NCBI GenBank assembly: GCA_005408345.1
Contig: SEMN01000008.1
Coordinates: forward strand, 1,054,001 to 1,118,000
DNA: 64,000 bases
Source: Macquaria australasica
Taxonomy: Eukaryota > Chordata > Actinopteri > Centrarchiformes > Percichthyidae
Reading direction: 5' to 3'
Part shown: one piece after another, positions 24,493-36,810 of the stretch
Position numbering within the stretch: the stretch's first letter is position 1
Layout of the letters: every line of letters starts with the position of its first letter
Translations under genes and position numbers: made by a program
The notes under the pieces: model-generated
Told to the model about the DNA's origin: nothing
The model's input: only the letters and a program-made list of their open reading frames with translations
The model's database searches: none

Positions 24493-24573
24493 TGTTGATA
24501 GGCGTCTTACCAGACATGGTTAGATGTAATTATTGGTGTCTAATACTGTCTGGTAATGCCGTCCATTAAATGG
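24493..24573 (+). ncRNA. mir429a: miR-429 precursor
   Basis: The 3p arm at 24541-24562 begins TAATACTGTCTGGTAATGCC, matching vertebrate miR-429 (seed AATACTG, the same seed class as miR-200b). The 5p arm GTCTTACCAGACATGGTTAG... occupies 24504-24524, giving a hairpin with a 16-nt loop. It lies about 1.55 kb downstream of miR-200a on the same strand, in the mammalian order 200b-200a-429. The 'a' suffix follows zebrafish naming and is an assumption. Confidence 0.95.
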
Positions 24574-25114
24574 CATTAGCTTCTGCTCTCTTACTTCTCC
24601 CTCTCTCGCTCTCGTGCGTCTGACATGACATGTAGTGTATTGACAAAGGGCAGTCCAGGGAAGCACATCAACATATTTATAGTAGTGGCAGATGGGGCTG
24701 AATGATGATGACTATGGAACTATGATCCTTGCACTGGAAGATTGATTGAGTTCTTGGGGTTTCTTCCATGTGACTTGAGTCAGAGTTTCTCCATTGAGCA
24801 GCAATCCAGGAGAAGGCAATGGGCTTTCTCGACAAATGCGGCGCTGTAAGTTAGTTTGTAGAAGGAATATTAATGTGACTGCCATGTAAAAAATGTATTA
24901 TTGAAAATACTATGACTTTTATCTGTTGAAAAGATCTGCTTTCTTCCTCTTACCGCAATAACTGAATTCCTCCTGGGGACTTGGCTTTTCTCCAGGTACA
25001 GTAGAACAATGCACACACTTTTTGAGACTTCATTATCTATGATACACTGTATATAATGTTAACTGTATTTACTGTTGTATGATGTTATGAAATGTAAAAG
25101 AAAATATTAAATTC

Positions 25115-25130
25115 AATAAATTTCAATAAA
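25115..25130 (+). terminator. Tandem poly(A) signals after the miR-200 cluster
   Basis: Two AATAAA hexamers ten bases apart are followed within 30 nt by a T-rich stretch ('tgtctcttgtcctttttctctttct'). They are suitable cleavage signals for the primary miRNA transcript. Confidence 0.5.
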
Positions 25131-25575
25131 AACTGAAATGTGTCTCTTGTCCTTTTTCTCTTTCTAAACACATTTTCAGAGTCAGTGTTTTAAACAGTTT
25201 ATTCAGATCTCCTGTGCGCTGGATCTTTGTAGCAGTTTCTCTGGTCATTGTGAACTCTTCCCTCGGCCAGACCGGAATGCCGAGCCCCAGTCAGGTGTGG
25301 ATCAGGTTACCACTGAACAGAGCTTCTTTTTAAATGCCTCGATTTACCCATGAGGTCCCTCCATCAGCTAAGCCCTCATTGTGTCCCAGTCTATAGCAGT
25401 ACACAGTAGGCTAGCTTGATAAACCGAGAAACACAAGGCGTGTTTTCACTGCCAGGTCTGGGACGACTTACAGTAGGCCGCTTTTGCCTACTGAAATCTA
25501 TACACTTGGTCCCTGGTCTATATGGTCACTGGTTACATTTGTGAAGTTTTTTCTCTTCCTATCTCTCCCTCTCAC

Positions 25576-25578
25576 AGC

Positions 25579-25619
<41 letters not shown>
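25576..25619 (+). repeat. (CA)n microsatellite
   Basis: About 20 CA units; the ORF beginning MPTEIYTLG spans it and is an artefact. Confidence 0.95.
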
Positions 25620-25621
<2 letters not shown>

Positions 25622-25889
25622 CCAATAGCATCATGGTTATGGTGTTTAATTAGGCCTGTTAGCTCAGGGGTTCAGTTGACTGGTTCAACCCAGCTCTGAT
25701 TTTATCAGTTGGAACACAAACACAAAAACCATTTAGCCGTTTAACATAACAGGCTCCAGGCCTCATTGATCTCCCATGCTGGGGCTCACATTCATGCTTT
25801 TTCACAAAGAAAGAGATTGTCAATCCCAGAAATATTACATCCCTTACACCAATATCCCATACACTGGGAATGTGTGTGTGTTCTTTTTA

Positions 25890-26060
25890 TGTGACAGGCA
25901 CTTTATGGGAAATATGTTCAGAAGCAATCTGTCCTTTAGCTAAGTATATAGCTTATTAGCATTGTTAGCCTGTTTCATGCTAACAGGCCTCTTATCAGTT
26001 AACATGTGAGTAAAACAAACTAAAATTGTTTCCTGTAACAGCTTATAGGCCTACAAATAA
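25890..26060 (+). repeat. Dispersed fish repeat fragment
   Basis: 'cactttatgggaaatatgttcagaagcaatctg...gcttattagcattgttagcctgtttcatgctaac' has the phrase structure of a common teleost repeat, related in style to the copy at 2290-2455. Assignment is by pattern memory only. Confidence 0.35.
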
Positions 26061-27340
26061 AGAATCAAATCCTGGGAAGAAGACAAAACTTAATCATTAA
26101 TCTCTGTCCAGCATTCACAGCAGAATCACAGGGCTGTGATCAAAAGACACAAAATGGCATCGATTTAAGAGAATCTACAGCGCAGAGAAACTTGCCAAAA
26201 AAAAATTTTGCCAAATCATTCTAGGTGTAGACCTCTATAATGTACTATCATGAGTATCTGTGTTTAAATGATACATTATAACATATGTTTATAGGGTTTT
26301 CACATTGCCCATATATATATTTTTTCTTTATTTTATGAATTGTACCTTTTTTATTTTTATTATTATCTTTTAAAAAATCTCATTATTACCTGACACTTTG
26401 GTAATATTGTCTTTGTTACATTCATGCCATTTAATTGAATTGACTCTTTATTTCCTTTATATTCATGTTGAGAGTAGCAGAGGACTTTGGTATTGATGCA
26501 TAAAAAGCACAAATTGATGCATTACAAATAACAGAATGCAGGAAATGAAGTGTCTGACACTCAGAAAGTCATGGGGGAAAATCCCCAGACCCTCCACTTG
26601 ATTTGTTTTCCCCAGGCATGGGGCCACTGGCAAGGTGTCCCTTATTTTTCCACATTGATTGGCAACCCTACATGTCACATTAGGACAACACACACATTAA
26701 ATTATACAATTAATGATGGCTGAATTCAGTTTTAGGGTCCTGGTATTGTGTATGCTGGCTCACTCGCACACTGTCATGGCTTTTTGGTTGAGCAAGAATG
26801 CACACCTATTTTGAGTTTTACAGTTCAGTATTTGTTTCGTATCAGTGAAAGATGTGTGTTATTGGGCCACAAACAGGTGGACAGCCATCTTGAGTGTATG
26901 TGATATCTCCATGTGGAAAGAGCATCAAAATTCAGACTCAAGATCATTTTTCTTAATGTGTACTAAAATAGAAGTAAAATTGCTGCCATAAAAATCTTCA
27001 CAGGTAAAAGTAAAAAACTTAACAATTAATTGAGGGATGCTGTGTTAATGTAACTAAAACAACCATGTGGTCTTTTCTATGCAACACCAAAAATATAGTT
27101 TGACATTTGTTTGTGAACTTCTAATACAGAAGATAAAGAATAATTCTGAAATGTATGTCTTTATATAATCTGTGATAAAAAGTTTTTAAAAAGGCCCAAT
27201 CCATACTATTTAGTAGTGTTACTACCAACACAGACAGGTCGAAAAAGCTGACTGGATGGCTTATTTTAGTATTAGTGATAAGATGAAGCATTTACTGGAT
27301 GGACAGTTTTCATTTTTTTACACAACATCACTGTAAATGT

Positions 27341-30300
27341 TCAATTCAATTCAGTTTTATTTATATAGCGCCATATCATAACAAAGTTATCTCAGGGCAC
27401 TTTTTCGAATAGAGCAAGTTTAGACCGACTCTATATTTATAGAGACCCAACAGTTCCCACCATGAGCAAGCACTATGCGACAGTGGCAAGGAAAAACTCC
27501 CTTTTAACAGGTAGAAACCTCGAGCAGATCCAGGCTCTGGGTGGGCGGTCATCTGCCTCGACCGGTTGGGTTGAAGGGGGAGGGGGGGAGCGGGAGAGAG
27601 AGAGCAGGAGGAAAGAAAACATATAGTAGTACAGGACAGTTCTACAGAGAGATGTAAAGTAATAGTTGTGGTAATGGTATTGATGTTAATATTAATAAAA
27701 AATAATACTAATAGCAATATAATACTAGTAATACTAATTGTCGTGGATTCTTAACCATTTCTAGCCATTGTCGGGGTCGTGGTTTCAGACTTGCCTCAAT
27801 TTGTTTTCAAACAATCCTGGAGATTCTTGTTGTTGCATCACATAATATTTATTTTTTTGTAATTCAGGCGTGCAGTATATGCGTTAGCAGTCAACATAAA
27901 CTAGAAAAAACGATAACAAAAAGAGCTTACAGTCTAAAGACTATACCGCTCCCCCGTCTAACCATGTTCACCTGTCCCTCATTTACTCTGCTCTACATAG
28001 ACAGGTAAGTGGTGTCATTTCCTGCCCTACCATTGTCACAGTGCCTATCCAAGGGCAGCAGGGGAAGACTTTAGAATTAAACTCATTAGACCAGGTAAAA
28101 GGGTTAATCAAATTATTAAGTAAATATAATTTTAGACAGAACAGACAATTAATCAAATAGTAATAATTCTATGAAAAGAAAAAAATGGCTCTAACAATAA
28201 TAAGAGCTATAACACTAATAGCTGCAGCGGCTGTTGAGCAGGAGCACGGGGGCAGCAGGTGGCTGCAACCATAGATCCAGACTCTACAGCTCCGGAAGCA
28301 GAAATACCTGCAGAAAGCAACAGAAGGAGAGAGAGAGAGAGAGAGCAAGCATTAATGGGATAAGAGTGTGTACAGATGGAGAGGAGGAGAGAGGAGAGAG
28401 GAGCTCAGTGCATCATGGGAAGTCTCCCGGCAGTCTAGGCCTACAGCAGCATAACTAAGGGGTGGCTCAGGGTTCACCTGAGTCAGCCCTACTATAAGCT
28501 TTATCAAAGAGGAAAGTCTTAAGCCTCCTCTTAAACGTGAGGAGGTTGTCCGCCTCCTGTACACAAACTGGGATCTGGTTCCACAGGAGAGGAGCTTGAT
28601 AGCTGAAGGCTCTGGCTCCCATTCTACTTTTAGAGACTCTAGGAACCACGAGGAACCCTGCATTCTGGGAGCGCAGTGCTCTAGTGGGGTAATAGGGTAT
28701 TATGAGCTCTTTAAGATATGATGGTGCCTGACCATTTAGGACTTTGTAGGTGACGAGCAGGATTTTAAATTAGATTCTGGATTTTACAGGGAGCCAGTGT
28801 AGAGAAGCTAATATGGGAGAAATATGATCTCTTTTCCCGGTTTTTGTCAGTACACGTGCTGCAGCATTCTGAATCAGCTGGAGAGTCTTAAGGGACTTAT
28901 TGGGGCAGCTTGATAATAGAGAGTTGCAATAATCCAGCCTAGATGTAACAAATGCATGTTTTTCTGCATCTTTTTGAGACAGGATGTGCCTGATTTTTGC
29001 AATGTTACGTAAGTGAAAAAAGGCAGTTCTTGAAGTTTGTTTTATGTGGGAGTTAAAGGACATATCCTGATCAAAGATAACTCCAAGATTCCTTACGGTG
29101 TCGCTGGAGGCTATAGGGCAAGGCCATCTAGGCAAACTATATCTTTAGATAATGTGTTTGAAAGGTGTTTGGGGCCAAGTACAATAACGTCAGTTTTGTC
29201 TGAGTTTAACATCAGAAAATTGCAGGTCATCCAGGGTTTTTATGTCCTTAAGGCATGCTTGAAGTTTAGCTAATTGATTGGTTTCATCTGGCTTCATCAA
29301 TAAATATAATTGGGTATCATCTGCATAACAATGAAAATTGTTATATGGAGTGCTTCCTAATAATATTGCCTAAAGGAAGCATATATAAGGTAAATAGAAT
29401 TGGTCCAAGCACAGAACCTTGTGGAACTCTGTGACTAACTTTGGCGTGCATAGAGGATTCATCGTTAACATGTACAAACTGATATCGATCTAATAAATAG
29501 GATTTAAACCAGCTTAGTGCGGTGCCTTTAATGCCAATTAAATGTTCTAGTCTCTGTAATAGAATGTGATGGTCAATGGTATCGAATGCGGCACTAAGAT
29601 CTAACAAGATAAGTACAGAGACAAGTCCCTTGTCTGATGCAATTAGAAGGTCATTTGTAACTTTCACCAGTGCTGTCTCTGTGCTATGATGCACTCTAAA
29701 TCCTGACTGAAAATCCTCAAACAGCTTGTTGTTGTGTAGAAAGTCACACAACTGATTGGTGACTGCTTTCTCAAGGATCTTAGAGAGAAAAGGAGGGTTA
29801 GATATTGGTCTATAATTTGACAAAACCCCTGGATCAAGAGTGGGCTTTTTAAGAAGAGGTTTAATTACAGCTACTTTAAAAAGGACTATGGCACATAGCC
29901 TTTTAATAAGGACAGATTGATCATATCTAGTAAAGAAATGCTAACTAAGGGTAAAATTTCTTTAAGCAGCCTAGTTGGGACAGGGTCTAAGAGACACGTT
30001 GATGGCTCAGATGAGGAAATCATGGAAGTTAGTTGACTAAGGTTGATGGGAGAAAAGCAGACTAAATGTACATCAGGTTTTACAGTTGTTTCTAAGGTTC
30101 CTGTGTTAGAAGATAAATCAGTACTAACTGAGGGCAGGAGGTGCTGTATTGTTTCTCTAATAGTTAGAATTTTATCATTAAAGAAGCTCATGAAGTCATT
30201 ACTACTGAGGTCTATAGGAATACATGGCTCAACAGAGCTGTGACTCTCTGTCAGCCTGGCTACAGTGCTGAACAGAAACCTGGGGTTGTTCTTATTTTCC

Positions 30301-31140
30301 TTTATTAATGATGAGTAGTAAGCTGCTCTGGCATTACGGAGGGCCTTCCTATAAATTTTAAGACTATCTTGCCAGGCTAAACGTGATTCTTCCAGATTGG
30401 TGGAACGCCAATTCCTTTCAAGTTTTCGCGATGTTTGCTTTAATTTGCGGGTTTGCGGGTTATACCATGGAGCTAACCTCCTCTGTTTTATTATCTTCTT
30501 TTTTAGAGGGGCGATAGAGTCGAGTGTCATTCGCAGTGAGCCTGCAGCACTATCAACAAGATGATCAATTTGGGAGGGACTAAAGTTAGTATCGGAGTCG
30601 TCTGTTATATTGAGACATGGAACTGAATTAATTGCCGATGGAATCACTTCGTTAAATTTAGTTACAGCACTATCAGAGGAAAGGATTCTGTGGAAAGACT
30701 ATTAGATGTACAATTTCTATGCCATAGACAAGAACAAGGTCGAGGGTGTGGTTAAAACAGTGAGTGGGTTTATGTACACTCTGACAGAAGCCAATCGAAT
30801 CTAATAATGAGATAAACACAGCACTAAGGCTATCATTTTCTACATCCACATGAATATTAAAATCACCTACAATAATTCAGATAAAAATTCAGAATACGGT
30901 CCAGGAACTCGGCACACTATAACAAATAGATTTGGCTGTACTGTTTTCCAGGTTGGGTGTGAAAGACTAAGAACAAGGCTTTCAAACAAGTTATAATTTA
31001 GTTTAGGTTTAGGTTTGATTAATAGGCTTGAGTTGAAGATGGCTGCAACTCCACCTCCTCGGCCTGTGCCTCGAGGAATGTGAGTATTAATGTGACTGGG
31101 GGGAGTGGATTCATTTAGGCTAATGTATTCATTAGTATTG
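27341..31140 (-). mobile_element. L2-clade LINE, 5'-truncated and decayed
   Basis: On the minus strand the element runs from an endonuclease fragment (about 31130-30880, including the stretch HIPRGTGRGGGVAAIFNSSL) through a 253-residue linker/pre-RT ORF (30647-29886, with KKIIKQRRLAPWYNP). A reverse transcriptase ORF follows (29823-29341: SNYRPISNPPFLSKILEKAV, LDLSAAFDTIDH, VPQGSVLGPILF), then RT C-terminal remnants (29135-28770: LDYCNSLLSSCP, IQNAAARVLTKT, ILASLHWLPV; and 28649-28467). It ends in a 3' UTR with a TTGAAT-type tail at 27341. The FADD-type catalytic box is not intact as an unbroken polyprotein: stops and frameshifts separate the blocks, so it is dead. The 5' end of the endonuclease is missing. 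Confidence 0.85.
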
Positions 31141-33600
31141 TTCCAGTGTTTTCAACCCTTCAACTATTTCAGCTATTATAAAAGAAAACAGATCTGCAAA
31201 TATTGTTTTATAATAAAAATATATTATATACTATACATATTAGAAATATACTTTTCACCTTTCATAAATGATCTTGTGTACCCCCAGAAAGTACTCTCTC
31301 AACTCCGTGTGGGTCTCAGTTGGTTCTCAGGGTTATTGTTTACTTTGTGATGGGCACGGTTTTACATTGCAGCAAAGAAAGACACAAAAGTTAACAGGTG
31401 TGTCAGTAAAATATAATAAAAATAATCAATTAAAAAACTCTACGGTACACTAACAGGAGGTAACTGTGGTTACTTCCCCCTTGGTGACGTCACACCACTG
31501 AATCACATTCCTGATTGGCAGAGAGCCTGTAGAGAATTCCTGCACTGGTCTGTGCATGCTTGGTGCAGTCAGACCAGATTCTTGCACCACTGCCAGCTGT
31601 GGATGAGGAGGCTGGACTCACTTAGCTGGGTTTGCCACAGGGGTGGAACAGAAGCACAACAGAGGCTAAAACGGCTGTGACATACTGTACCTACAAGTGT
31701 GCTGACGTACAGTATAACTGAGGAGCTGTCACACAGTCATGTATGCAGGGAACTCCTTTAACAGTCACTCACAGAGGAGTGGAATTGATTATATGTTAAA
31801 AGCATTGCCAGATTTAAGTTAGATGTTATTCATCCCCATGGGAACATTTTTCCACTGTATTTACCCCATCCTAACTATTTATGACCTGTAGTGCAGTGCC
31901 GGGGACCAACTTCAGCTCTGAGGCCAAAGCCATGGTCAAGGACAAAAGTAGGAGTATCTTGAAGCACCACTGCAATGTGTGTCCTGTATTATACTTACAG
32001 TACACGCTGTGCTCCCAACACTCCACTCACACACGTGTATGTATTGCATATAAACAAGAAACACCAGTGCTGCCAAAACGTTAAATCACATTACTGCTTG
32101 GAAAATGGTTTCACATAAGAGCCTCAATGTCAAGACACAGTACACATATTAGAAATGTATGTACAAATATTCAGTCCTGAAGCACAGAATCTAATTTTTC
32201 AGACAGATTATTATTAAATCAACTTCTTTATTGCTTTCAATAAAAAAGAGAGGGCCTACTCTCAAACCTGTGGCTCCTGAACAGTGGTCGACTCAAAAAT
32301 AGTTTTATACAGTCCACTCACCACACCTATTCTTATAAAAGGTGGTGTGATGTGGTATTATGTGGGAGGCATATTTCAATTGAAAATGTAAATAAGTAAT
32401 ACATCAAGGTATTATTCTATTATATTCCATTGTATTATGTGCATCATGTGTGTTTTCTGATATTTCTGAAAGGCATTAAAGGCATAATGGTAACTGTCAT
32501 AGCCTAATAGCTCAGTCAAAATGTTGTTGCAACATAATCAGTCAGTCGTTGCCAGCTCAGCACTTGAACTGAAGAATGAAGCAACATAAAGCTGGCAGAT
32601 AAAGAAAATGAGATGTGATGAACTTCCCGCCCTATACACACCTGTGTGGAGTTGGCAAGCCAGTGTATAACAGATAGCCAAATTACACAGGACGGTTTTT
32701 ACTTCTGTACTTACCCAGAAAATGTCTGGTGGCAGTCTGCCTCTGCTGTTAGACTTAGCCCCTAAGGCTAATTTGTGATTTGTGATATTGGACTATATAA
32801 ATAAAATTGATTTGACTTGTCAGCCTTGTGCTTCTCTTTAGGTCTCCTCGTTTTTTCAATCCTTGAAGAAAACAGTTTGCCATCATTATTGCGGACATTA
32901 TGTCAAGCTTGAATTCAATATTCTGTTATATCCATCTATTATAATCCAGCTTTTCCTTAAGTATCTAGCACACATTGCAAATGATGTGTTCAGATATTTG
33001 ACCATCCATGATGCTTTCCTGCCAAAAGTTGCTCCTTAAACATTGAAACTGGGTGTGATCTACATCTACTTGTCAAAAGGGGAAAAGAGGGCTATTTTAT
33101 CATATGTTTAACATATGTTTTGGAATTGTGCTGACAATGCTAACAAATGGAAAAACACAATATTGGTCGTAGCAACAACAATTAACCATGACTACATTAT
33201 GTGCTCTTGGTAAGGCGTGAAAAAGGTGTCACGTGAATGGACTGAACAGGGACTATTTTATGTGTATGTCTACATGCGCAGTAATTAGGCTGTGAAGCTG
33301 TCTAGCTCGGTCATCAATTGTCCTAATAAAACATCTGAAGTATGCAATAACGGCGTCCGTATTATTTCACCAAGACGTAACTTGTACAAAAGGAAGCAAA
33401 GTAGTGTTCACGCCCAACCAAAGTTAGGTACAGGTTCAGGAGAAATCCAGTAACTTGTGGTGTCGTTCAGATCAATGAAAATTTAGTCTGCTAACTAGCA
33501 ACTGTTAGCAGCTACACTAGCTTATTTTACGAGCCATGAACATAGCAAATAATGAAGTAGCAGGCCATATACAAACATAGAAACTACCCCGTAGTCACCA
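31141..33600. other. Intergenic, repeats only
   Basis: No exon is supported. At 32755-32818 'ggctaatttgtgatttgtgatattggactatataaataaaattgatttgact' is a typical teleost LINE/SINE 3' tail. The rest is AT-rich single-copy-looking sequence. Confidence 0.4.
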
Positions 33601-33639
33601 GCTTGGTTGAAACTAGTAATTTCTTTTGGTGTAATTTTT

Positions 33640-33789
33640 GAAGAAAGCTCCACACTCCCTCAGAGCCGCAGCGCCGCCAGTTTCAACCGGAAGCACGAGC
33701 TAACCTGCGCCACCTATCAGCAAGAAACAGTTTAGAGAGGAAACAAAAGTAGTATTTTTTCCACCTGCTGGCAATATAGACATGAATGG
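33640..33789 (+). promoter_or_regulatory. Candidate distal promoter and first exon, possibly of ttll10
   Basis: A local GC-rich, CpG-containing patch includes CCGGAAG (33687-33693), an ETS-factor site typical of TATA-less promoters. About 90 bp later comes ATGAATGG|GTGAGT, a strong splice donor after 33789. It lies 6.3 kb upstream of the first recognised ttll10 coding exon, on the same strand. Joining this ATG directly to the acceptors before 40182 gives an early stop, so if used it would be a 5' UTR exon. Linkage to ttll10 is inference. Confidence 0.25.
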
Positions 33790-34859
33790 GTGAGTTTGTA
33801 AGTGAATTATTAGCTGCATAAGGTGGTAGCGTTAACGCATCTAAAAGAAAGGCTGGATGCTAGCTTAGCCTTAGCAGCCTTAGCCTCAGCCTGTTGCATT
33901 TCCTCAGTGGTTTAACTTTGACAAAATAACCTGAACATATATATTTATAGTATTAGATATTTTAAGGTTTTTAAAATATATTTTCACAAACAATGCAATA
34001 TTGTGTTTGTTTGCTATTTACTGTTGCCAGTGTTTGCTTGTTTAGTTGTAGCTAGTTAGTTAGCAGAGCTAATACAGAGATGTTTGTCGTTTCAGTTGAC
34101 CCTGAGTCATGGCTGTTGTTGTTGTTCACATGTACTCCTCACAACAAAGAAAGGGGATTTGGGTTGAAATTCACCCTGTAAGTGACCCTGTAACATGTAG
34201 CTACTTAGGCTAATATCAGCTTTACTTTAGCTGTAGCTGATAGCAATAGGGTAAATGCATGTGAAAAACAAAACAACCACTTGATTAGACCTGTCCCGTC
34301 AAATGTAATTTTGTAGTCTGGCAAACCTGATGTGTTAGCTTTGTGTTGTTAATTAGACATGAAGGCTGGCAGGCCGAGATTCTGAAGCTTAGCTAATGCA
34401 CACAAACAAACCCATGAACATTTGAGGCATTAGCACTCTCGCCAGTATATTTCTAATATGCTCCTGATCTCATTTTGAACAGGTTGTTTTACAGAGTTGG
34501 CTGCCATCTCTTCATAACTATTGGTAAATTTCCATAATAGCTATAATGGACTCAGGTAAACTCAGAAACCAAAGCACAGAAACATCAGTGCCTGCAACTG
34601 ATTATTAGGTAAACAGAGAAACAATGCATGAGAGTAAATGATTTTCATGTTTTATGGATGCATGTATAGTAATTTGATTTATGTTTTATTACAAGTAAGA
34701 TAAGTTTCCCTATTTTTATTTCTTTTTAAATTGGGGCACAGCGATATATTATCAGTGCTTATGTCCCATTAACTGCGGCCTAAATATTCTGCCAGATTAG
34801 CACTGGACCAGGACACCTCCAGTAGTTTGAATACCTATACCATTTGTGATATTGCCTTC

Positions 34860-35110
34860 CTTCCAAACTGTGTGCTGATATGTTGATGAATTTTACCTGA
34901 CTGATGTCTGAGGGATTCTAAATTGTCCGTAGGTGTGACTGTGAGTGTGAATGTTTGTCTGTCTCTATGTGTCAGCCCTGTGATTGACTGGCGACCAGTC
35001 CTGGGTGTACCCCGCCTCTCGCCCAATGTCAGCTGGGATTGGCTCCAGCCCCCCGCGACCCTCTGAGAGGATAAGCGGTATAGACAATGGATGGATGGAT
35101 GGATGGATGA
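34860..35110 (+). mobile_element. LINE-type 3' tail ending in (ATGG)n
   Basis: 'taaattgtccgtaggtgtgactgtgagtgtgaatg...gcgaccagtcctgggtgtaccccgcctctcgcccaatgtcagctgggattggctccagccccccgcgaccctctgagaggataagcggtatagacaatggatggatgg' is a very familiar teleost retrotransposon tail ending in a short tandem repeat. The 171-residue ORF at 34984-35499 starts in it and is not a gene. Confidence 0.65.
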
Positions 35111-35799
35111 TGTCTGAGGTGCTGACCGGTGAAGGGGCCCCAGCACTCATTGCATCACGCACTTCCTCTTTAGTTGGTGTATTTGAAGGCATCTCTTCCT
35201 CCACCAACTCTTCCTATTCTGTCATGCACTTTCCAAAGTCTGTTATCAGTGAGTCATTTTCCACTTCACAATCAAGTGGTATTCCTCCTGTGTCTTTTCA
35301 TAGCTCTAGAGGGCGTAACCAACATACAGTACTGAATGACGTTACTCCAGGAGGTTGCCATCTGTACGCATCACGTCCAGCATTTAGAGTGACCACAGAG
35401 GCTCAGCTGGGTGGGACTGAGGCAGCAGCTCTCCACCATGATGATAGTGTGAAGTCTAATTTAAGAGCCATATCAGTGATTTTTACATTATGTATATAAC
35501 ATAAACCACACCTTTACCCAATTTTAAGCTACTTGCTAACACTTTTGTGATGTCTAATCACTGCAGTAGGGTTAAAGGGGATCTGAAAATGTCACTACCG
35601 TAAACCAAACCCTCAACAGCATTCAGATTTGCCACACTGGCATTAAAAGACGAAACGAAGCCTTTGGAGGTATTCAATCAGCAAAAATAGCGCACATACA
35701 CCTCATGGAGTTATAAGCATAATAGTCGTCTGACTTACTAACATCTAAAGGCAATAATGACACCCCATGTATTTAAAATAAATTTTTTGACATATCTGT

Positions 35800-36240
35800 G
35801 TTAGGAACGGCGTGCGAGGCAACTCTGCCGCGACAGGCCATCTAGGCAACAGGGGAAGGACCCAAACGCAGACAGTGGTAGGCTGAGTGCAGCAAGATGA
35901 TTTAATTAAATAAAACTAACAAAAACTCCAGAAAACACAGAGAAACGCAGGAGCACAGGAAACTGACAAACCAAACACATCAGCAACATCAATGACGTGA
36001 CATGGAACAAAGGGAGAGGACTGGTATATGTAGGGGTAGAGACAATGAGCGAAACGGACACAGGTGCGTAACGAGACACAGGTGAACCTAATCCAAACTG
36101 GCGGGAAAAACAGACGGACAATGACAGGAAGTAAAGGGCACACACGAACACAAGACCAGGGATTTCAAAATAAGAACAGGAAACAAGACAAAAACACACA
36201 AAGTCCAGACAAGAGTCCTTTGTGGACCATGACAATCTGT
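35800..36240. repeat. Probable dispersed repeat
   Basis: 'ctaggcaacaggggaaggacccaaacgcagacagtggtaggctgagtgcagcaagatgatttaattaaa...gacaggaagtaaag...tccagacaagagtcctttgtggaccatgaca' has the composition of a known class of teleost dispersed repeats. The minus-strand 109-residue ORF inside it has no coding character. Class not determined. Confidence 0.4.
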
Positions 36241-36785
36241 CTCAAACCAACTATTTATCTGAGGACAAAAATTGGCATATGGCATGAACATTTTTCCCAT
36301 GTTAACATCAGTCTTTGTGAAATTTGATGTTTTTGTGACTCCATCTTGTATTTGTCACCAGTGGGAATGAGTGAATACAGACCCTGGGAACAAAATGTCA
36401 CCCCCCACTACAAACAGCCCCCTCTGCTTTACCGGTGTAATTCTGTAAGGAAATCATGAATAGCGGGAGAGAGAGAGACCCTATTGAGGCGAGCCTTTCT
36501 TTACATCGTAACTTAACTCCATTCCTTCCACTATAACATCTTGACAAGGAGAATCCCTCCAAATAATGGGTTGTGGAGGGACACCATTGCTGCAGGCTGC
36601 ATCCCTGTAATTGCTGAGCACTTCCTGGTGCAGGAGGCAGTTGAGATGACATGGGAAAGGGCGAGGCTCCAAAGACGCACACACTTTATGGTGTCACCAC
36701 CCCGAGACAGACAGGCACACACACGCATACTTCTCATCTAATGATATATATTCATTTTGATACATTTAATTTTCATCTAACTGAA

Positions 36786-36810
36786 TATATATATATATAT
36801 ATATATATTG
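36786..36810 (+). repeat. (TA)n microsatellite
   Basis: Twelve or so TA units. Confidence 0.9.

Larger units (their letters stand above)
18400..25150 (+). ncRNA. Inferred primary transcript of the miR-200b/200a/429 cluster
   Basis: The three miRNA hairpins at 22.7-24.6 kb lie on one strand and are expected to be processed from one polycistronic RNA. A promoter-like block sits at 18.2-18.4 kb. Two poly(A) signals (AATAAA at 25115-25120 and 25125-25130) follow the last hairpin, with a T-rich stretch after them. ORFs in the first 400 nt are short and differ by strand and frame, so I treat this as a noncoding 5' exon. Exon structure cannot be read from sequence; GTAAAT at 18731 is one possible donor. 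Boundaries are approximate. Confidence 0.5.

Noticed and set aside
34984..35499. 171-residue plus-strand ORF
   Set aside because: It begins inside a LINE-type 3' tail and (ATGG)n repeat and shows no family motif.
35906..36235. 109-residue minus-strand ORF with membrane-like composition
   Set aside because: It sits in a probable dispersed repeat; the hydrophobicity comes from antisense A-rich sequence.
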